Shown here: piece by piece, positions 10,419-21,675 of the stretch
Position numbering within the stretch: position 1 is the first letter of the stretch
Layout: every line of letters starts with the position of its first letter
Source of the DNA: Caecitellus pseudoparvulus
Taxonomy: Eukaryota > Bigyra: Bicosoecida
Assembly (NCBI GenBank): GCA_965644315.1
Contig: CBFFRQ010000079.1
Coordinates: 248,001 to 312,000 of the forward strand
Direction of reading: 5' to 3'
DNA length: 64,000 nucleotides
Position numbers and translations under genes: made by a program
Notes under the pieces: model-generated
Database searches by the model: none
Told to the model about the DNA's origin: nothing
The model's input: only the letters and a program-made list of their open reading frames with translations

Positions 10419-10433
10419 CGGCGTGCAATGCGC

Positions 10434-12586
10434 TCACTCAGGTGACCGGGGCACAGTGCTTGACATGACGGCGTACTTGCGAGCCGTGGTGGCGACAGAG
10501 CTGCCCAGGGAGCCGTGCTCCACCCCCCGAGGCTCGATGGTGGACAGGGCCTCCCGCAGGGCTCGATCCCCCGGCACTTGGAAACGCGGCACGGTGCTGT
10601 TGAGCGTGCTGCTGCTGCGCGCTGGCTCCTTCACGCGCACACTGCTGGAGGTGTCAGAGTAGTAGTGCCCTGGCGGGCGCCCGACGCGGGGGGAGCGCTG
10701 GGCTGTCCGCCCTGCCGGCGTCTTCACGCGGATGGTGGCCGGCAGGGCTTTCCGGGCGCGAGCTGCAGGGCTGCTGCCCTGCCCCATGCGCCCACTGCCA
10801 GGCGCCCCGCCAGCGTACAGCTTGGCGGGCGCCGCGCCGATGGCGTAGTCGGCGTCCTCCGTGGCCAGGATCTTCTTCACAGTGGCGGCGTCGTAGCCGT
10901 CGCCCGCCAGGCGTGCGGCGAGGCCTTTCCGCCTGCGCTCCAAGACGTTGCTGGGCGCTGTGGCTGGCCGTGCAGCGCGGGGGTCGCCGCTCAAATACAC
11001 GCTGACATCCACCTGCGCCGCGTTGGCAGACTTGCCCGTCGGGGCGATGGCGGCGTACTTGCGGGGGGAAGTGGCCACAGCCGTGGCAAGGGTCTTGTTG
11101 TGCCCAGTGTCGGTGTTGTACACCTGGTCAGTGTGCACGTGCCGCGCGACGGGGGGGCGGTGGGTGGTGGAGATGTACCCCCCTCGTCCGCCCTTCCACG
11201 CGCCCAGCTCCCGCTCCATGCTGAAGTTGGACACCAGCGCCGCGCCCACCTTCTTGGATGTGGTGCGTCCGACCTTGTTCATGGGCAGCGTGATGCTGCG
11301 TTTGCGGGTGCTGATGGCGCGGTCGTGGTCCTCTGTGCGGTATGTGCCGGGTCCCAGGTGGGGTGCTGCCGACGTGCCGCGCCCCCACTTGTTCCACCGC
11401 CCGCTCTTGCTGCGCATGACACTGAGCTTATTGGCGCTGCGCAAGATGGAGGTGGCCATGGTGGTCTTGCTGCCGCCGTCAGCGGCTGGCGTCTCCTGAC
11501 GCGCCAGTGCCGCCTTCAACCCCCGGTCCTGCTCGTACCGGCTCATGGGCGTCGAGCCGCTGAAGCGAGGGACGGAGGAGGTGAACACGGCCGCTGCCCC
11601 GTGCTGCCCGGCGGGGCGCCGCTGCAGCGTGTCCATGGCCCTGGACAGCTGCTCCACCCCTGCGAAGTCGATGTCTGCAAGGGCGGCCTGGTACTTGGGG
11701 TCCCTCCCGCTACCCCCCACGACGGCCCCTGCGAAGCGTGGCACGGTAGAGCGCATCCCAGCGTAGGAGCGCGGGGACTGCGCCACGGCTGTGGCCAAGC
11801 TCTTGTTCGTGCCACAGTCCGCGTCGTGGAATTCAGCGGCTGGCGTGGCGGTGGCCTTGGCGCGCAGCTTGCCTCGTCGCGAGGGGTGGCGTCCGGAGGC
11901 TGAGGATGGCGGTGCGGACTGCTTGGGGGGGGGCGCGATGCGGGCTGAGGTGGACCTGGGCCGGTCAGGGCGCTCGGGGATGAGGGTGGAGGTGTGGGCT
12001 GGGCCAAGGTGGCTCAGGCTGGTGTCGGGCTTTGAAATGCGCGCCGTGCCACTGCGCATGACGCCGTACACCCGAGGGGACTTCTTCAGCGCCGTGGTGA
12101 TGCTGGCCTTGGCGCCTGAATCCACATTGTAGTCCACGTCGCTGTAGGTTTGGCTGCCCCACTTGTAGCGGAAACGGGGCGCAGTGCTGCGCATGGAGCT
12201 GTACAGTCGGGGAGAGCGTTGGACATCGGTGACGAGGGAGGCCTTGGGGCCTTTCCCTTCGATGTCGTAAATGCCCTCTGCAGGGTGTGGCGGGGCCAGG
12301 GGAGTGCAGGGGGCGCGTCGCACGCGGCGGTCGCCGCGACGCCCGCCTCACCTGTTGTGGCCTTGGCTTCCTGAAAGCGCGGGCGAGCGGAGCGCATGGT
12401 GGAGACGAAGTTCTGGCCATCGCGAATGTTGCCTGCAATGTCCTTGGAGGGCGCTGTGCTGGGCCGCCCCACGACGCCGCGCAAGAAAGGCTTGTCTGCA
12501 GCAGACGCCTGCGCAGCCTCCAGTCTGGCCTGGCTCAGGGCCGGAGTGCCGCCCCCCCGGCTGCTGCCCCTTGTGGACTTTGGCAT
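10434..12586 (-). CDS. STPG/SHIPPO-like repeat protein, probably flagellar
   Basis: Two exons (complement 12352-12586 and 10434-12277) give 692 residues. The protein is made of imperfect modules in which an acidic lead (for example YNVDSGAKASITTA) is followed by xSPRxYxxMRSTxPRF: SPRLYSSMRSTAPRF, SPRVYGVMRS, SPRSYAGMRSTVPRF, SPRKYAAIAPTG and KYAVMSSTVPR. A GPGTYRTED segment matches the PGP/GPGxY core of sperm-tail PG-rich (STPG, SHIPPO) repeats found in microtubule inner proteins and other axonemal factors. That assignment is an inference from repeat style and from the flagellar gene DAW1 elsewhere in the window. The modules could also be a lineage-specific microtubule-binding repeat. The protein is basic overall and has no membrane segment. 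The gene is divergent from the CS-domain gene with a 238-base spacer. Confidence 0.55.
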
Positions 12587-12824
12587 GCCGTCTGTCCTTT
12601 GACGCACGCGCAATGTGCTGCATGCGTGCCTGGGAGGTGTCGTGGGTTCACGGCGTGCGGGGTTTGCAGCATGACGGCCACTGCACAACCAAGCAGTAGT
12701 TGCCACGGCGCAAAACCCGCACGATTCACCGCAGGGCACTGTACCCGTTGTGCTGTGCATTGTCTCCCGTCGCGCCTCCTGGCGCTGTGCTGGCGAGTGG
12801 GGCTGGGGGAGCCTGTGAGGCAGC

Positions 12825-14324
12825 ATGCTGCGGACGTGGGCCGTGCTGGTGGCAGCTGCAGCTGCGCTGCTGCTGCTGCCACGTGTGCAGGCGCTTGACT
12901 TCGACGCGGACGAGCACTTGGATGAGGAGGTGGCGCGAGCAGCCTTCCGCATCGCAGTGTCTGCAGACGGCGTGCAGTACACGAAGGAGGTGGGCTCGCT
13001 GGTCCTGACAGAGTCCATGAACCGGGCCTGGTGGGACCTCACAAGCGACGTCTTGGAGGCTTTCAGGGAGAAGAAGATTGGTGCGTGGGCCAGCCGCCTG
13101 CCCGCCCTGCGCCAGCAACACGTCCTCCCGAGCCTTGGTCACAGACTTGACAAGCAGGGTGCACCAGCATGCTCGCGCCCTGAAGCGCCAGCTGACCACC
13201 TTTGCAGACACTGTCAGCGCACGCAAGACTTCCAGCAGAGGGTGCGGATTTTGCCTGCGCTCACGCACACCTTCCCTGGAAACCGTAGCTCAAGGGGCCC
13301 TGCATGGCTCTTGCTGCAGTGCTGGGTGACCTGCACTTGCCGTCTGCATTGTGCCTTGTGTTGCAGCCAGCATGCAGTGCTTTGGGCGCGCGCTGTGGCG
13401 AGGTTTTCGCCGGTCTGGCCCACCACGCCACGCAGCACTCTCGCGCGCGCCCCCCCCTTCGCAGCATCTCCCCCGCTTTCCAGTGGGCGCAGTCCCCCGA
13501 GTTCCTGTACTTGAACGTCAAGTTCTCTGCGAAGTGGGACACGTGCGTCGTGCTGCCCCTGCCGCGTGCCTCGCCCCCCCGCTTCACACGCACCTTGCAC
13601 GGAGCGCCATCGCAGCCCCGCTACACTCGGATGCGAGCTGGAAGATGTGACCTTCCCCAAGCCCAACTTCGTCGTCTTCGCCGCCAACTGCCCCCGCAGC
13701 CGCAAGCGCTTCGAGCTGAAGCTGGAGCTGTTCGGGGACGTGCAGTTGGAGGGGTCCACCTGGAGCATGCAGAGCGTCGGGCGAGCGTCCCTGACCATTA
13801 AGAAGGCGGCTGCCGGCGTCTGGCCCCGCCTGCTGCAGGGCAAGGCCAAGCCCGGCAATCTGCACGTGTGGTGGACCATGAAGGACCGCCACGACAAGGA
13901 GAACAGCAACTTCTCCGCCACCAACAAGCGGCCCACGCCGGCTCCGGACGCCGCTAAGGCTGACGCGCCAGAGCCGACGCCGGCGGCAGAGGCCACGCCC
14001 AGCGCGTCGCCCACCCCCACGCCAACGCAAGACCCCCTGACGGCTGCTCTGGCGGACCTCTCCTCCAAGCACCGTGTCGCTCTGGACGCCATCAGTGCCG
14101 AGCGCAAGGCGGCTGTGACCAAGCTGGAGGAGGCGGCGAAGGCCGCGAAGGCAGCCCTGGACCAGGAGGTGGAGGACAAGAAGGCTGCCATTGACAAGCA
14201 GCTGGAAGAGGAAAGGAAGGAAGTGGATGCCTCTATCTCCGCCCGCCGCACGGAGTTGCGCGAGAAGCACGTGAAGGAGCGCTTGGCAGTTCGGGCTGAG
14301 CACGGGGCCAAGGAGGACCTTTGA
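12825..14324 (+). CDS. Luminal CS/p23-fold protein with signal peptide and coiled-coil tail
   Basis: Four exons (12825-13080, 13133-13241, 13465-13542, 13616-14324) splice in phase to 383 residues. The first 23 residues (MLRTWAVLVAAAAALLLLP then RVQA) form a clear signal peptide with an AxA-like cleavage site. After a helical segment comes a CS (p23/HSP20-like) domain, about residues 125-235: FQWAQSPEFLYLNVKFSAKW, CELEDVTFPKPNFVVFAANC, FELKLELFGDVQ, and LTIKKAAAGVWPRLL ending with WWTMKDRHDKE. These strands are the usual landmarks of the fold. A Pro/Thr/Ala linker and a charged coiled coil (about 310-383) finish the protein. No KDEL-like signal is present. CS domains act as HSP90 co-chaperones or assembly factors in the cytosol, so a secreted-pathway version is uncommon; its partner is unknown. 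Confidence 0.65.
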
Positions 14325-14478
14325 CGTCTCAATGCACCCCAGTAGCAACTTTTCACCACAGGGCTTTGCTGACAGGCAGAGGACCCACCTGTTGCATGAC
14401 CCACGCTCTTCCACCTGCTTGGGATCGCGCAGGCGCAGAGCAGCGTGACGTGGGAAGACCAATTTCCGCAGGAGCAGC

Positions 14479-15029
14479 ATGGCGTCGAAAATTCGCGGCG
14501 TGTATGAAGAGCGATGGGACACGCCGCCCATCGTGGAAGAGTACAAGCAAGCCAAGTTGTCTCGTGCACGGAGCCGGTGGAGGGCATACAAGTACATCAC
14601 GTACGGCGTGACGGCGGCAGCGGCAGCTCTGGTGCTGCTGGATGAGAGTATTTCCGGCAAGCGCGCCGCTGCCAACGCGAACTACGGTCTGGGAGGGGTG
14701 AGTGACTGCCGAGCCAAGTGCATTGCACAGCTGCGTGCAGCCTGGCCCTCTGCCCCACACAGCTGCACCGGCTGAAGGTGGCGTTGTTGGAGGCGTGGGC
14801 GGAGGACAGGCCCATGATGCCGGTTGTGGCCCAAGCGCTTGAGCCCATCCACGTGGAGCGGGAGTACCCACACTTCACGCCGCTGGAGCTGCGCCACGTC
14901 GAGCGCCGTCTCATTGCCGACGGGCTGCTCAGTGAGGCGGACCTGACCCCCCTCCCAGAGGGTGTGCAGGAGGCTGCGCGGGGCGGCGAGGAGGAGGAGG
15001 GGGCCGCCCCTACCCTCGAGGCTCGGTGA
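14479..15029 (+). CDS. Small single-pass membrane protein, not recognised
   Basis: Two exons (14479-14697, 14763-15029) give 161 residues. The protein starts MASKIRGVYEERWDTPPIVE, has one likely membrane helix (YITYGVTAAAAALVLLD, about residues 39-55) and a charged C-terminal half with EREYPHFTPLELRHVERRL. The size and single helix would suit an organelle membrane accessory subunit, but nothing identifies the family. The last 20 bases overlap the end of the convergent prune-like gene on the other strand. Confidence 0.55.
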
Positions 15030-16377
15030 CTTGCGCTGCTTGCAAGAGCGGCAGGACGACCTTCCTGGAGGCGCTAGCGTTGCCCTGGGTCAGCAGAGCG
15101 ACCTGCCAGTCGCTGAAGGCGGCGCCGGTGTCCAGGTCTGGGAGGGGGGCTGTGTCCAGGCCCGCCTCGGGGGCGTTCACAGCCGCCAGCAGTGGCGCGT
15201 GCATGTGCTGCGCCGTGGGCGGCGTCAGCAGCGCAAGCTGCCTGTGGGGTGTACCGTCCTGCAGGGTCAGTGTCATGATGACCAGCGTGTCAGCCTGCGC
15301 CTCCTGCAGCATGCCAAGCGCCTGCTCCGCCAGGGGCGGCTGCCCCTCCCCTTGCACCAGCAGGGACTGCAGGGGTGCCAGGACGGCGGCCACGGCGACA
15401 GTGCCGCCGCCGCCCGCGCAAGGGCGCACCTTGGTGTCCATGCGCAGCGCCTGGGCCAGTGTCAGGGCAGCCCAGAATGCAGGGTCGAACTTGGCGGCAT
15501 TCGCGGCAGCGTGCAGGGTCGCCCAGGCGGGCGGCACGTCGGCGCGTGCGACGTGCTCGCCGCGCGCGACGGCCTGGGCGATGGCAGCGACAGCCTGCGC
15601 GTCCCCTGCCTCAGCAGCAGACAAGGCCGCCACTGCCGCGATGTCCAGGGGCGTCGTCTTGCTGGGGTCCTGCAGCCTCGCCGTGTCCAGCAGGATGACG
15701 CTGCCGAGCAGCGCTGGCAGGGCGTGGGCGGCGCCGTCAGGCCCCAGGGCCGCAGCCGCACTGCAGGCGAAGGCGTACCCCACTAAGGAGCAGGTGCTGC
15801 CGACGCCTTGCCGAGTTGCTGCGTCGAAGGCGACACATCTGCCGCTGGCAGGTTGCAGGGCGGCGGCAGCGGCTGCCGCTGCTAGGGCCTGTGCGGCAGT
15901 GGCGTGGGGCGCTGGGGGGGTGCTGGGCTCCAGACACGTGACGTGCTTGCACGCGCCGCCGTCGACGTGGTGGTCCAGAATGGCCACGACAGCTTCTGCG
16001 CTGCAGTGGCTGGCCACTGCGCCCTCGGGCGCGTTGTGGTCCACCAGCGCCACCTGCGCCCGCGGTGCCGCGTCAGCCCATGGGAAGTCATCCACGTACA
16101 GCAGGTCACCTGCCGTCATGTCTGCATGCTTCAGCAGTGCTGCAAGCTCCGGCTTCAGCGCGCCTTGCGCTCGGGGGCAGCTAGCGAGAGGCACTGGCTG
16201 GGCTGAGCACCCCAGCTGCTGCACGAGGGCAGCCAGGCCCAGTGCTGAGATGATGCTGTCAGCGTCGGCAGCTTCATTCCCTATGGCAAGCAGCAGTGGG
16301 CCTGACCCCTCGATGCTTTTCCTTGCACTGGAAAGCAGGGCCTGCAAGCCGCTGCCTGCCGCAACGGCCGCTGCCAT
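15010..16377 (-). CDS. PPX1: DHH-family exopolyphosphatase/prune-like phosphoesterase
   Basis: Members of this DHH subfamily (PPX1, prune, inorganic pyrophosphatase II) hydrolyse polyphosphate, pyrophosphate or cyclic nucleotides with divalent metals. The 455-residue intron-free protein shows the ordered motifs: LLAIGNEAADADSIISAL (motif I, residues about 29-46), DLLYVDDFPW (II), VALVDHNAPEG (III, DHN), VVAILDHHVDGG (IV, DHH) and VGSTCSLVGYAFA. A DHHA2-like C-terminal half follows with FWAALTLAQALRMD and DTLVIMTLTLQD. All metal-binding Asp/His positions expected for the family appear present. The substrate cannot be decided by reading; PPX1 and prune are both possible. The 3' end overlaps the neighbouring gene by 20 bases. 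Confidence 0.85.
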   Translation of the reverse strand: MAAAVAAGSGLQALLSSARKSIEGSGPLLLAIGNEAADADSIISALGLAALVQQLGCSAQPVPLASCPRAQGALKPELAALLKHADMTAGDLLYVDDFPWADAAPRAQVALVDHNAPEGAVASHCSAEAVVAILDHHVDGGACKHVTCLEPSTPPAPHATAAQALAAAAAAAALQPASGRCVAFDAATRQGVGSTCSLVGYAFACSAAAALGPDGAAHALPALLGSVILLDTARLQDPSKTTPLDIAAVAALSAAEAGDAQAVAAIAQAVARGEHVARADVPPAWATLHAAANAAKFDPAFWAALTLAQALRMDTKVRPCAGGGGTVAVAAVLAPLQSLLVQGEGQPPLAEQALGMLQEAQADTLVIMTLTLQDGTPHRQLALLTPPTAQHMHAPLLAAVNAPEAGLDTAPLPDLDTGAAFSDWQVALLTQGNASASRKVVLPLLQAAQVTEPRG

Positions 16378-16807
16378 GGCCTGCGGAATTTGCCTGCCTC
16401 AACTTCAAACCGCTTGGGCTAGGCACAGGTGGCGGGGAGAGGTGTAAAGGGTCTAAAACCTTGAAGTGGGCGGCGATTTGAGTTTGGTGGTGGAGCCACT
16501 TTTAGTGCAGGGAGTTGGTGCAAGCTTCTGTACGACGCAGCAGGCAGCATGCCCAGTGCCCCTGCTACTGGCAGCACCCTCGCCAGGCACACGAGGAGGG
16601 AAAGGCAGAATACACACAACACCACATTGACTGACGCCTGTGGTACCGTGCAGGGAGCCTGCGAGCAGCCGCATGTCCTCGGCTGCTCTCCATGTGCGAG
16701 CGCTTGCGCCGCTGCAGGGTGCACGCGGCAGTATCAACGCCTGAGCTTGGGCGTCTGCAGTGCTGCTGGTGACGCGCAGCGCTGCGTAGACTCGGCTCTG
16801 CGGAGGC
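16378..16807. promoter_or_regulatory. Divergent intergenic region, prune-like / kelch
   Basis: These 430 bases lie between the start of the prune-like gene and the start of the kelch gene and should hold both promoters. Short open frames occur on both strands, but none has convincing composition or splice sites. Confidence 0.3.
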
Positions 16808-19800
16808 ATGGAGTCCACGGCATGGCCTTTGGACGGCAGCCTGCTCGGCATTGGCTCGTTGATCCTCATCTCCATCAGCTTGGTCACGTTCATGCTGTGG
16901 TCTGAGCTGCAAGCCGAGGCAAGAGGGAAAGGCGGCTCAGGCTCCTTGCTGGGCCCCACTGCCGGCGATGCTCTGGAGGACGACGACAGTCCCCGAGGCC
17001 TGCTGGAGCGCTGCATGCAGCGGGTGGAGCTCGTGCGTGCGCTTTGCCTGGTTGCCAGCGTTTCACGCTGACACAGCGCCTGAAACTCTGCCACCTGTCG
17101 CACCCCTTGCGCTGGCCGCCCCCGCCACAGGCCGTGCGACTGTGCCAAAGCATCGAACTGGTAAGGCTGAGCAGCACCCCTCAGACAAGAGCCCAGTTCG
17201 TGCTGCGCGTGCCCAGCGATGGCTCGCCGCCAGTAATGGGCCCTGTGCGCATGCTGCATCCACGAGAGGCACCTGCACCCCCCGCGGCAGTGCCAGCAGC
17301 CTCCCGCACTGCAGTGGACCCCGGCATTCATGCCTGCGTGTACCTCCTGGACCCCCCTGTTGGACAGGCCGAGGGTGATGGTGAGGCAGGCTACCCCCGC
17401 CTCCGCCACGCAGCTGGCGCTGGCGGGCAGGGTGACGCGCCTGACTCCACCGTCGGCGCAGCACGGGCGTACTTCGTGCTGCAGTCTGCAGACTTCAATG
17501 AAGACGCGTATGGGGAAGAGGCCTGCATCCAGGAGGAAGCTGCCCAGCTGGCGCCGGGGTTGCCACAGTGGGTGGCGCACTTGCCACTGGGCGGCCCCCT
17601 GCCGCCACACCACCCAGCACGGCAGCCCATCACCCTGCCCACCCGCCCATCCTCTGCGGAGGACCCTGTGCACGACAACGGCCCTGAGGCGACGCCGGGG
17701 GCGGCGGCAGGCTCGGCGCTGTCGTGGCTCTTGCTGGTTGCTGCCCAGACACGGGAGGTGCAGGAGGCCCCCTCCCTGGGCAGGGTGACTGTCCTGCGGC
17801 AGGCAGTGGAGGACTTGGGCTTGCGTGGGGAGGCACTGGCCTGTGCCAGTGTCGGGTACCCTGAAGAGGGCCGCTTCACGCTGGAGGTGCCTGTTGAGGC
17901 TGGCGCCGTGGGCGGGGGCGCCCCCCGCTCCGCGCCGCCGCCTGCCCTGCCCACGTGTGTCTTTGTCAGGCAGGGCGGGAGGGAGCTGAGGCAGGCGGGG
18001 GAAGCTGTCCAGGCCCTTGGCTCTGGCGCCCCCCTCGTGCTGGGCGTGGACCTCACCATCCCCGTGGGCTTGCCGGGCCTGCGGGCAACCCCGCCCGCCA
18101 GCGCGCACGGTGGTGGCGGCGACGGGCCTCAGGCGGCAGCCTTGACTGGTCCCACCCCCTCGCCTGCGCCAAGCGAGTGGCCGGCGCCCTCCTCCCCAGC
18201 TGCAGCATGCCGGCTGTCGCCGTATGACGAGGAGGCCTGTGCAGAGGCAGGGGGGGGGGTGGACGCCGGCCACGTATCAGCATCCCTGCCTGTCGCCCAG
18301 CGCCGCCAACGCGAGGCCTCTGCTGCCGCCAACGACCCGGCGGGCAGCAGCCTGACGGCCCTACTGCGCAGCTGCCTGGCGTACCGTGACCACGCCACGC
18401 AGCTGGCCACCGCCAGCGTGCAGAGCATTCAGAGCCTGCTGCGGCACACGGGTCAGGCGCCGGCGTCAGGACCAGCGGAGTGGCGCGTCGCCCTGGGGCT
18501 GGTGGCGGGCACGCTGCAGACAGCGCTGGATTCCCTGGACTCGGCCATCATGGAGTGCCCCGTGGACGCGCACCACACGGCGGCGGTCCTGCGCCTGACG
18601 CGCGCCGCGCTACTGGCCACACCCACGCTGCACGTGTGGCACGCGGTGGTGTGCGACTGCAGCACAGCGCTGGGGCACCTCACCATCCTCGCCAGTGCAC
18701 CCCGGCACCATGCCCTGCCGCCCGCCGACGGTGGAGCCAAGCCCGCCGCTTCCGTCTTCCAGCCCATCCCAGCGCTGCAGCTGCGGGCACTGTTCCTGCG
18801 CAGCCTGGCACACGCCTGCAGCGGGCAGTGGAGCCCCGCCCTCAACGATGCTGCGGCGGTGGCTGAGCTGCTGCTGGTGCCGCCCCCCTGCCCGCTGCCG
18901 CCAGCGCCCCCCTCAGCCGGCCCTTCAGCCTCTAAGACGTGGCCCGCCCAGGACGTGCAGTGGACAGACGCAGACGCAGTGCGCGGCGTCGTGGGACGCC
19001 TGGCGTCCGCTGCCGAGGCGATGGTCGCGGCGCCCGACGGCCCCTCCGCTGCCTTGGCACACCAGGCCTCAGACGAGTGGTCGCCCTGGTGTCGCCTGGC
19101 GGTGGAGCCTGCCGCCCTCATAGCGGCACTGGAGCCAGTGGCATCCAGCCACATGGGGCCTGCCCTTCGCAGCAGCCTGGCGGCAGCCAGTGGTATGGCC
19201 CTCGGTCTGTCGCCTGGGGTGCCCCTGACTCTTGCCTGGCGTGTCGTGGACACTCACGCGCCAGCTGGCCTGACAGACCGCGACGGCTACTGGCACTCGG
19301 CGGCGCACTACAAGGGCAAGGCCTTCGTGTTTGGCGGCTTCAGCCACACGTCGCCTTGCCAGGAGCTGCTGGTGCTGAACGTGCGGGGGGGCACGTGGGC
19401 CGACTTGACACGCCTGCCCACACACCCCCCCGGCCCCGTGTACTTCCACACCGCCACCATGCTGGGGGAGCGCCTGGTGGTGCTGGGCGGCTGGGGCAGC
19501 CCCGAGACCGGCATGCACCTGACTGGCTGGGCCTTGGACGTCGCAACCCTCACCTGGCAGCGCCTGGTCGCGGGGGTGGAGGCGCGTGCGGCTGGCATGC
19601 GCACGCTGCGTCCCCCTGGGGGGGGGGACGAGACCGCCCCCGCCCCGGCCCCCTCCGGCACCGGGCCTGAGGCGGTGGAGCAAGGCCAAGTGGTGGCATC
19701 GCCCCCTGTGGACCGCATCTCACACTCTGCGACACGCATCGGGCCACAGGAGCTGCTGGTGCTGGGCGGCATGCACGGCGCAGCTGCAGCGTCAGGCGAG

Positions 19801-21654
19801 AGTGGCGGCTGTGTGTTCGACGACGCGTGGGTGCTGCACAGCCCCCCCGGTGGCGCTGCGTCCACGTGGACACAGGTGCACACGTGGGGCCCCGCCCCCT
19901 GCCCCCGGTATGGCCACACCGCCCTGCTGTGGGATCCGGCGGGCGTAATACCCTGTGACGGTGCACCGCCCTCCCGCCCCAGCCTCAGTCGGGCGGCCCT
20001 GCTGGCAGCCTGCCCTGCCCTGGCGGCGGCCGTGGCGACAGCAGAAGGGCACCTGGCGGCTCTGGGTGGTGACACCCGGACCGGCTGTGCGTCGCCGTGG
20101 CAGTGGCGGCCATGCAGCCTGGACATGGGGCCCCCTCCACCTCCCCCACCCGATGCGCCGTGGCAGCGCCCCGGCGAGCACACCACGGGCAAGGGCGGCA
20201 TGCTGCAGGTGCCCGTGGGCAGCGCCTTGACCTGCCTGCGGTGGGGCGCCTCGGACAGCCAGGGCCGAGCAGAGGACACCTCCTCCTTCCTCGTGCCGCA
20301 GAGCTGCATGGGGGAGGTGCCCCTGCCCGCCGCGCGCCAGGCGCTGCTGGGCGACCCCCACGGCGCAGACTCCCTGGCAAGCCAGGCCAAGGCCGCCCAC
20401 CAGCGCCTGGTCCACAGCCGGGGCCCCTACGTGGTGGTGTACGGCGGCAAGTGCAGCCCCGTGACGGTGGACGCGGCGCCGCTGCCCACAGTGCACCTGC
20501 TGGACGTGTCTGCATGGGTGTGGCTGCCAGTGGCGGCAGCCGGCACGCCGCCACCCTCCCCCATCCACCACGCGGCCGTGATGCTGGGCGACAGCATGGT
20601 GGTGGCGGGGGGCGGCGAGCCGGGCCGCATGTACCTCAGCGTCGCGGCGCTGCACCTGCCCACCATGTCCTGGCACAAGGTGCGGTCGGGGGGCGCCGCG
20701 CCACGCCAGGTGTGTGGGCACTCCCTCACCGTGCTGCCTCGCACGGCCGACGACCTGGGCGCCCTGGCGCCGCCGTCAGCCGCCTCTGCGCCGCTCTGGT
20801 GGGCCGACAGCTGCAGCTACGGCTACGGCGAGGTGGACGGCGTGCTGCTGCTGGGGGGCATGATGACGGACGCAGGCTCCGCCAGCCCCGCCTTCCACAC
20901 CTCCTCCCGCCAGCTGGACATCGCGCCCCTCCTGCGCCTGCCTGGCACCGCCGCCGCTGCCCTGCAGGCGTCCTCTGCCGACCTGGCAGCCCAGCTGGCG
21001 GAGCTGGAGGAGGCGTCCGACGGTGGCGGCGGCAAAGCCAAGCGCAAGCGCCGTCCACGGCGCCGAGGCGGCCGCGCACCCTCCTCAGACGCCCCCTTGC
21101 AGGAGGAGGGTGCGCAGGCCGAAGCGGCCCGTGACGGCGGGGAGGGTGTGCCGGTGTCCACGGCACCGGCACCCCCTGAGCCAGCGGCGGTGTCTCTGAG
21201 CAGCGCAGGCAGCGATGCCAGTGAGGACTCCGCCTCTGACAGCGAGGGCGACTTGGGCGACCTGTCCTTCGAGGAGCTCCTGCAGCGGGAGAAGGCCCGG
21301 GCGGCACGCAAGGGGCGGGCGGCAGCGGCGCCCGCCCCCCCGCCTCGCCCACGGGGGCCCAGTCTGGAGGAGGCCTTCGGAGCCTCACCAGGGCCAGGCA
21401 TGGGCGGGCTACCCGGCAGCACGCTGGGGGGCGGGTACGACTACACCGGCCCCGGCGAGCAGCCTGCTGGGGTCAGTGACTTCTTGCGCAGTGCGCTGTT
21501 GTCGGGTCCACAGGGTCTGGGCGCAGCAGGTGCACTAGGCAGTCCGCTGGGGCTGGGCAGTCTGGGACGAGGGGGGCGCTCCCTGGGCAGCCTGAGCGGC
21601 GTGGGCGGCGCCCTGGCGCCACCCTGGCTGCCGCCCTCGCAGCCGAGCAAGTGA
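16808..21654 (+). CDS. Very large kelch-repeat protein with N-terminal membrane helix
   Basis: Two exons (16808-17032 and 17131-21654) join in phase zero to 1582 residues. The first exon encodes a probable membrane anchor (LLGIGSLILISISLVTFMLW, residues about 12-31). The second continues without a stop for 4.5 kb. Residues about 780-1330 carry six or seven kelch blades: HSAAHYKGKAFVFGGF, FHTATMLGERLVVLGGWG, HSATRIGPQELLVLGG, PRYGHTALLW, YVVVYGGKCS, HHAAVMLGDSMVVAGGG and GVLLLGGMM. Between the anchor and the kelch propeller is an Ala/Pro-rich region with helical stretches (LTALLRSCLAYRDHATQLA, LHVWHAVVCDC). The C-terminus has a basic/acidic segment with LSFEELLQREKARAARKGR and a Gly/Leu-rich tail. 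Kelch propellers bind proteins, but no catalytic domain is visible and the function is unknown. The first exon is the least certain part. Confidence 0.65.
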
Positions 21655-21675
21655 TGTTCGTCAGTACAAATGCAT

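Noticed and set aside
10515-11903. Plus-strand open frame of about 462 codons opposite the STPG-like gene
   Set aside because: The minus-strand frame has regular SPRxYxxMRSTxPRF modules and a clean intron; the plus-strand frame has no repeat or domain structure.
17161-17189. Possible mini-intron GTAAGG...AG in the kelch gene
   Set aside because: It would be 29 bases, shorter than any other intron here, and the frame reads through it without a stop.
16453-18273. Minus-strand open frame opposite the kelch gene start
   Set aside because: It has no domain, a biased composition, and overlaps a spliced plus-strand gene with good junctions.
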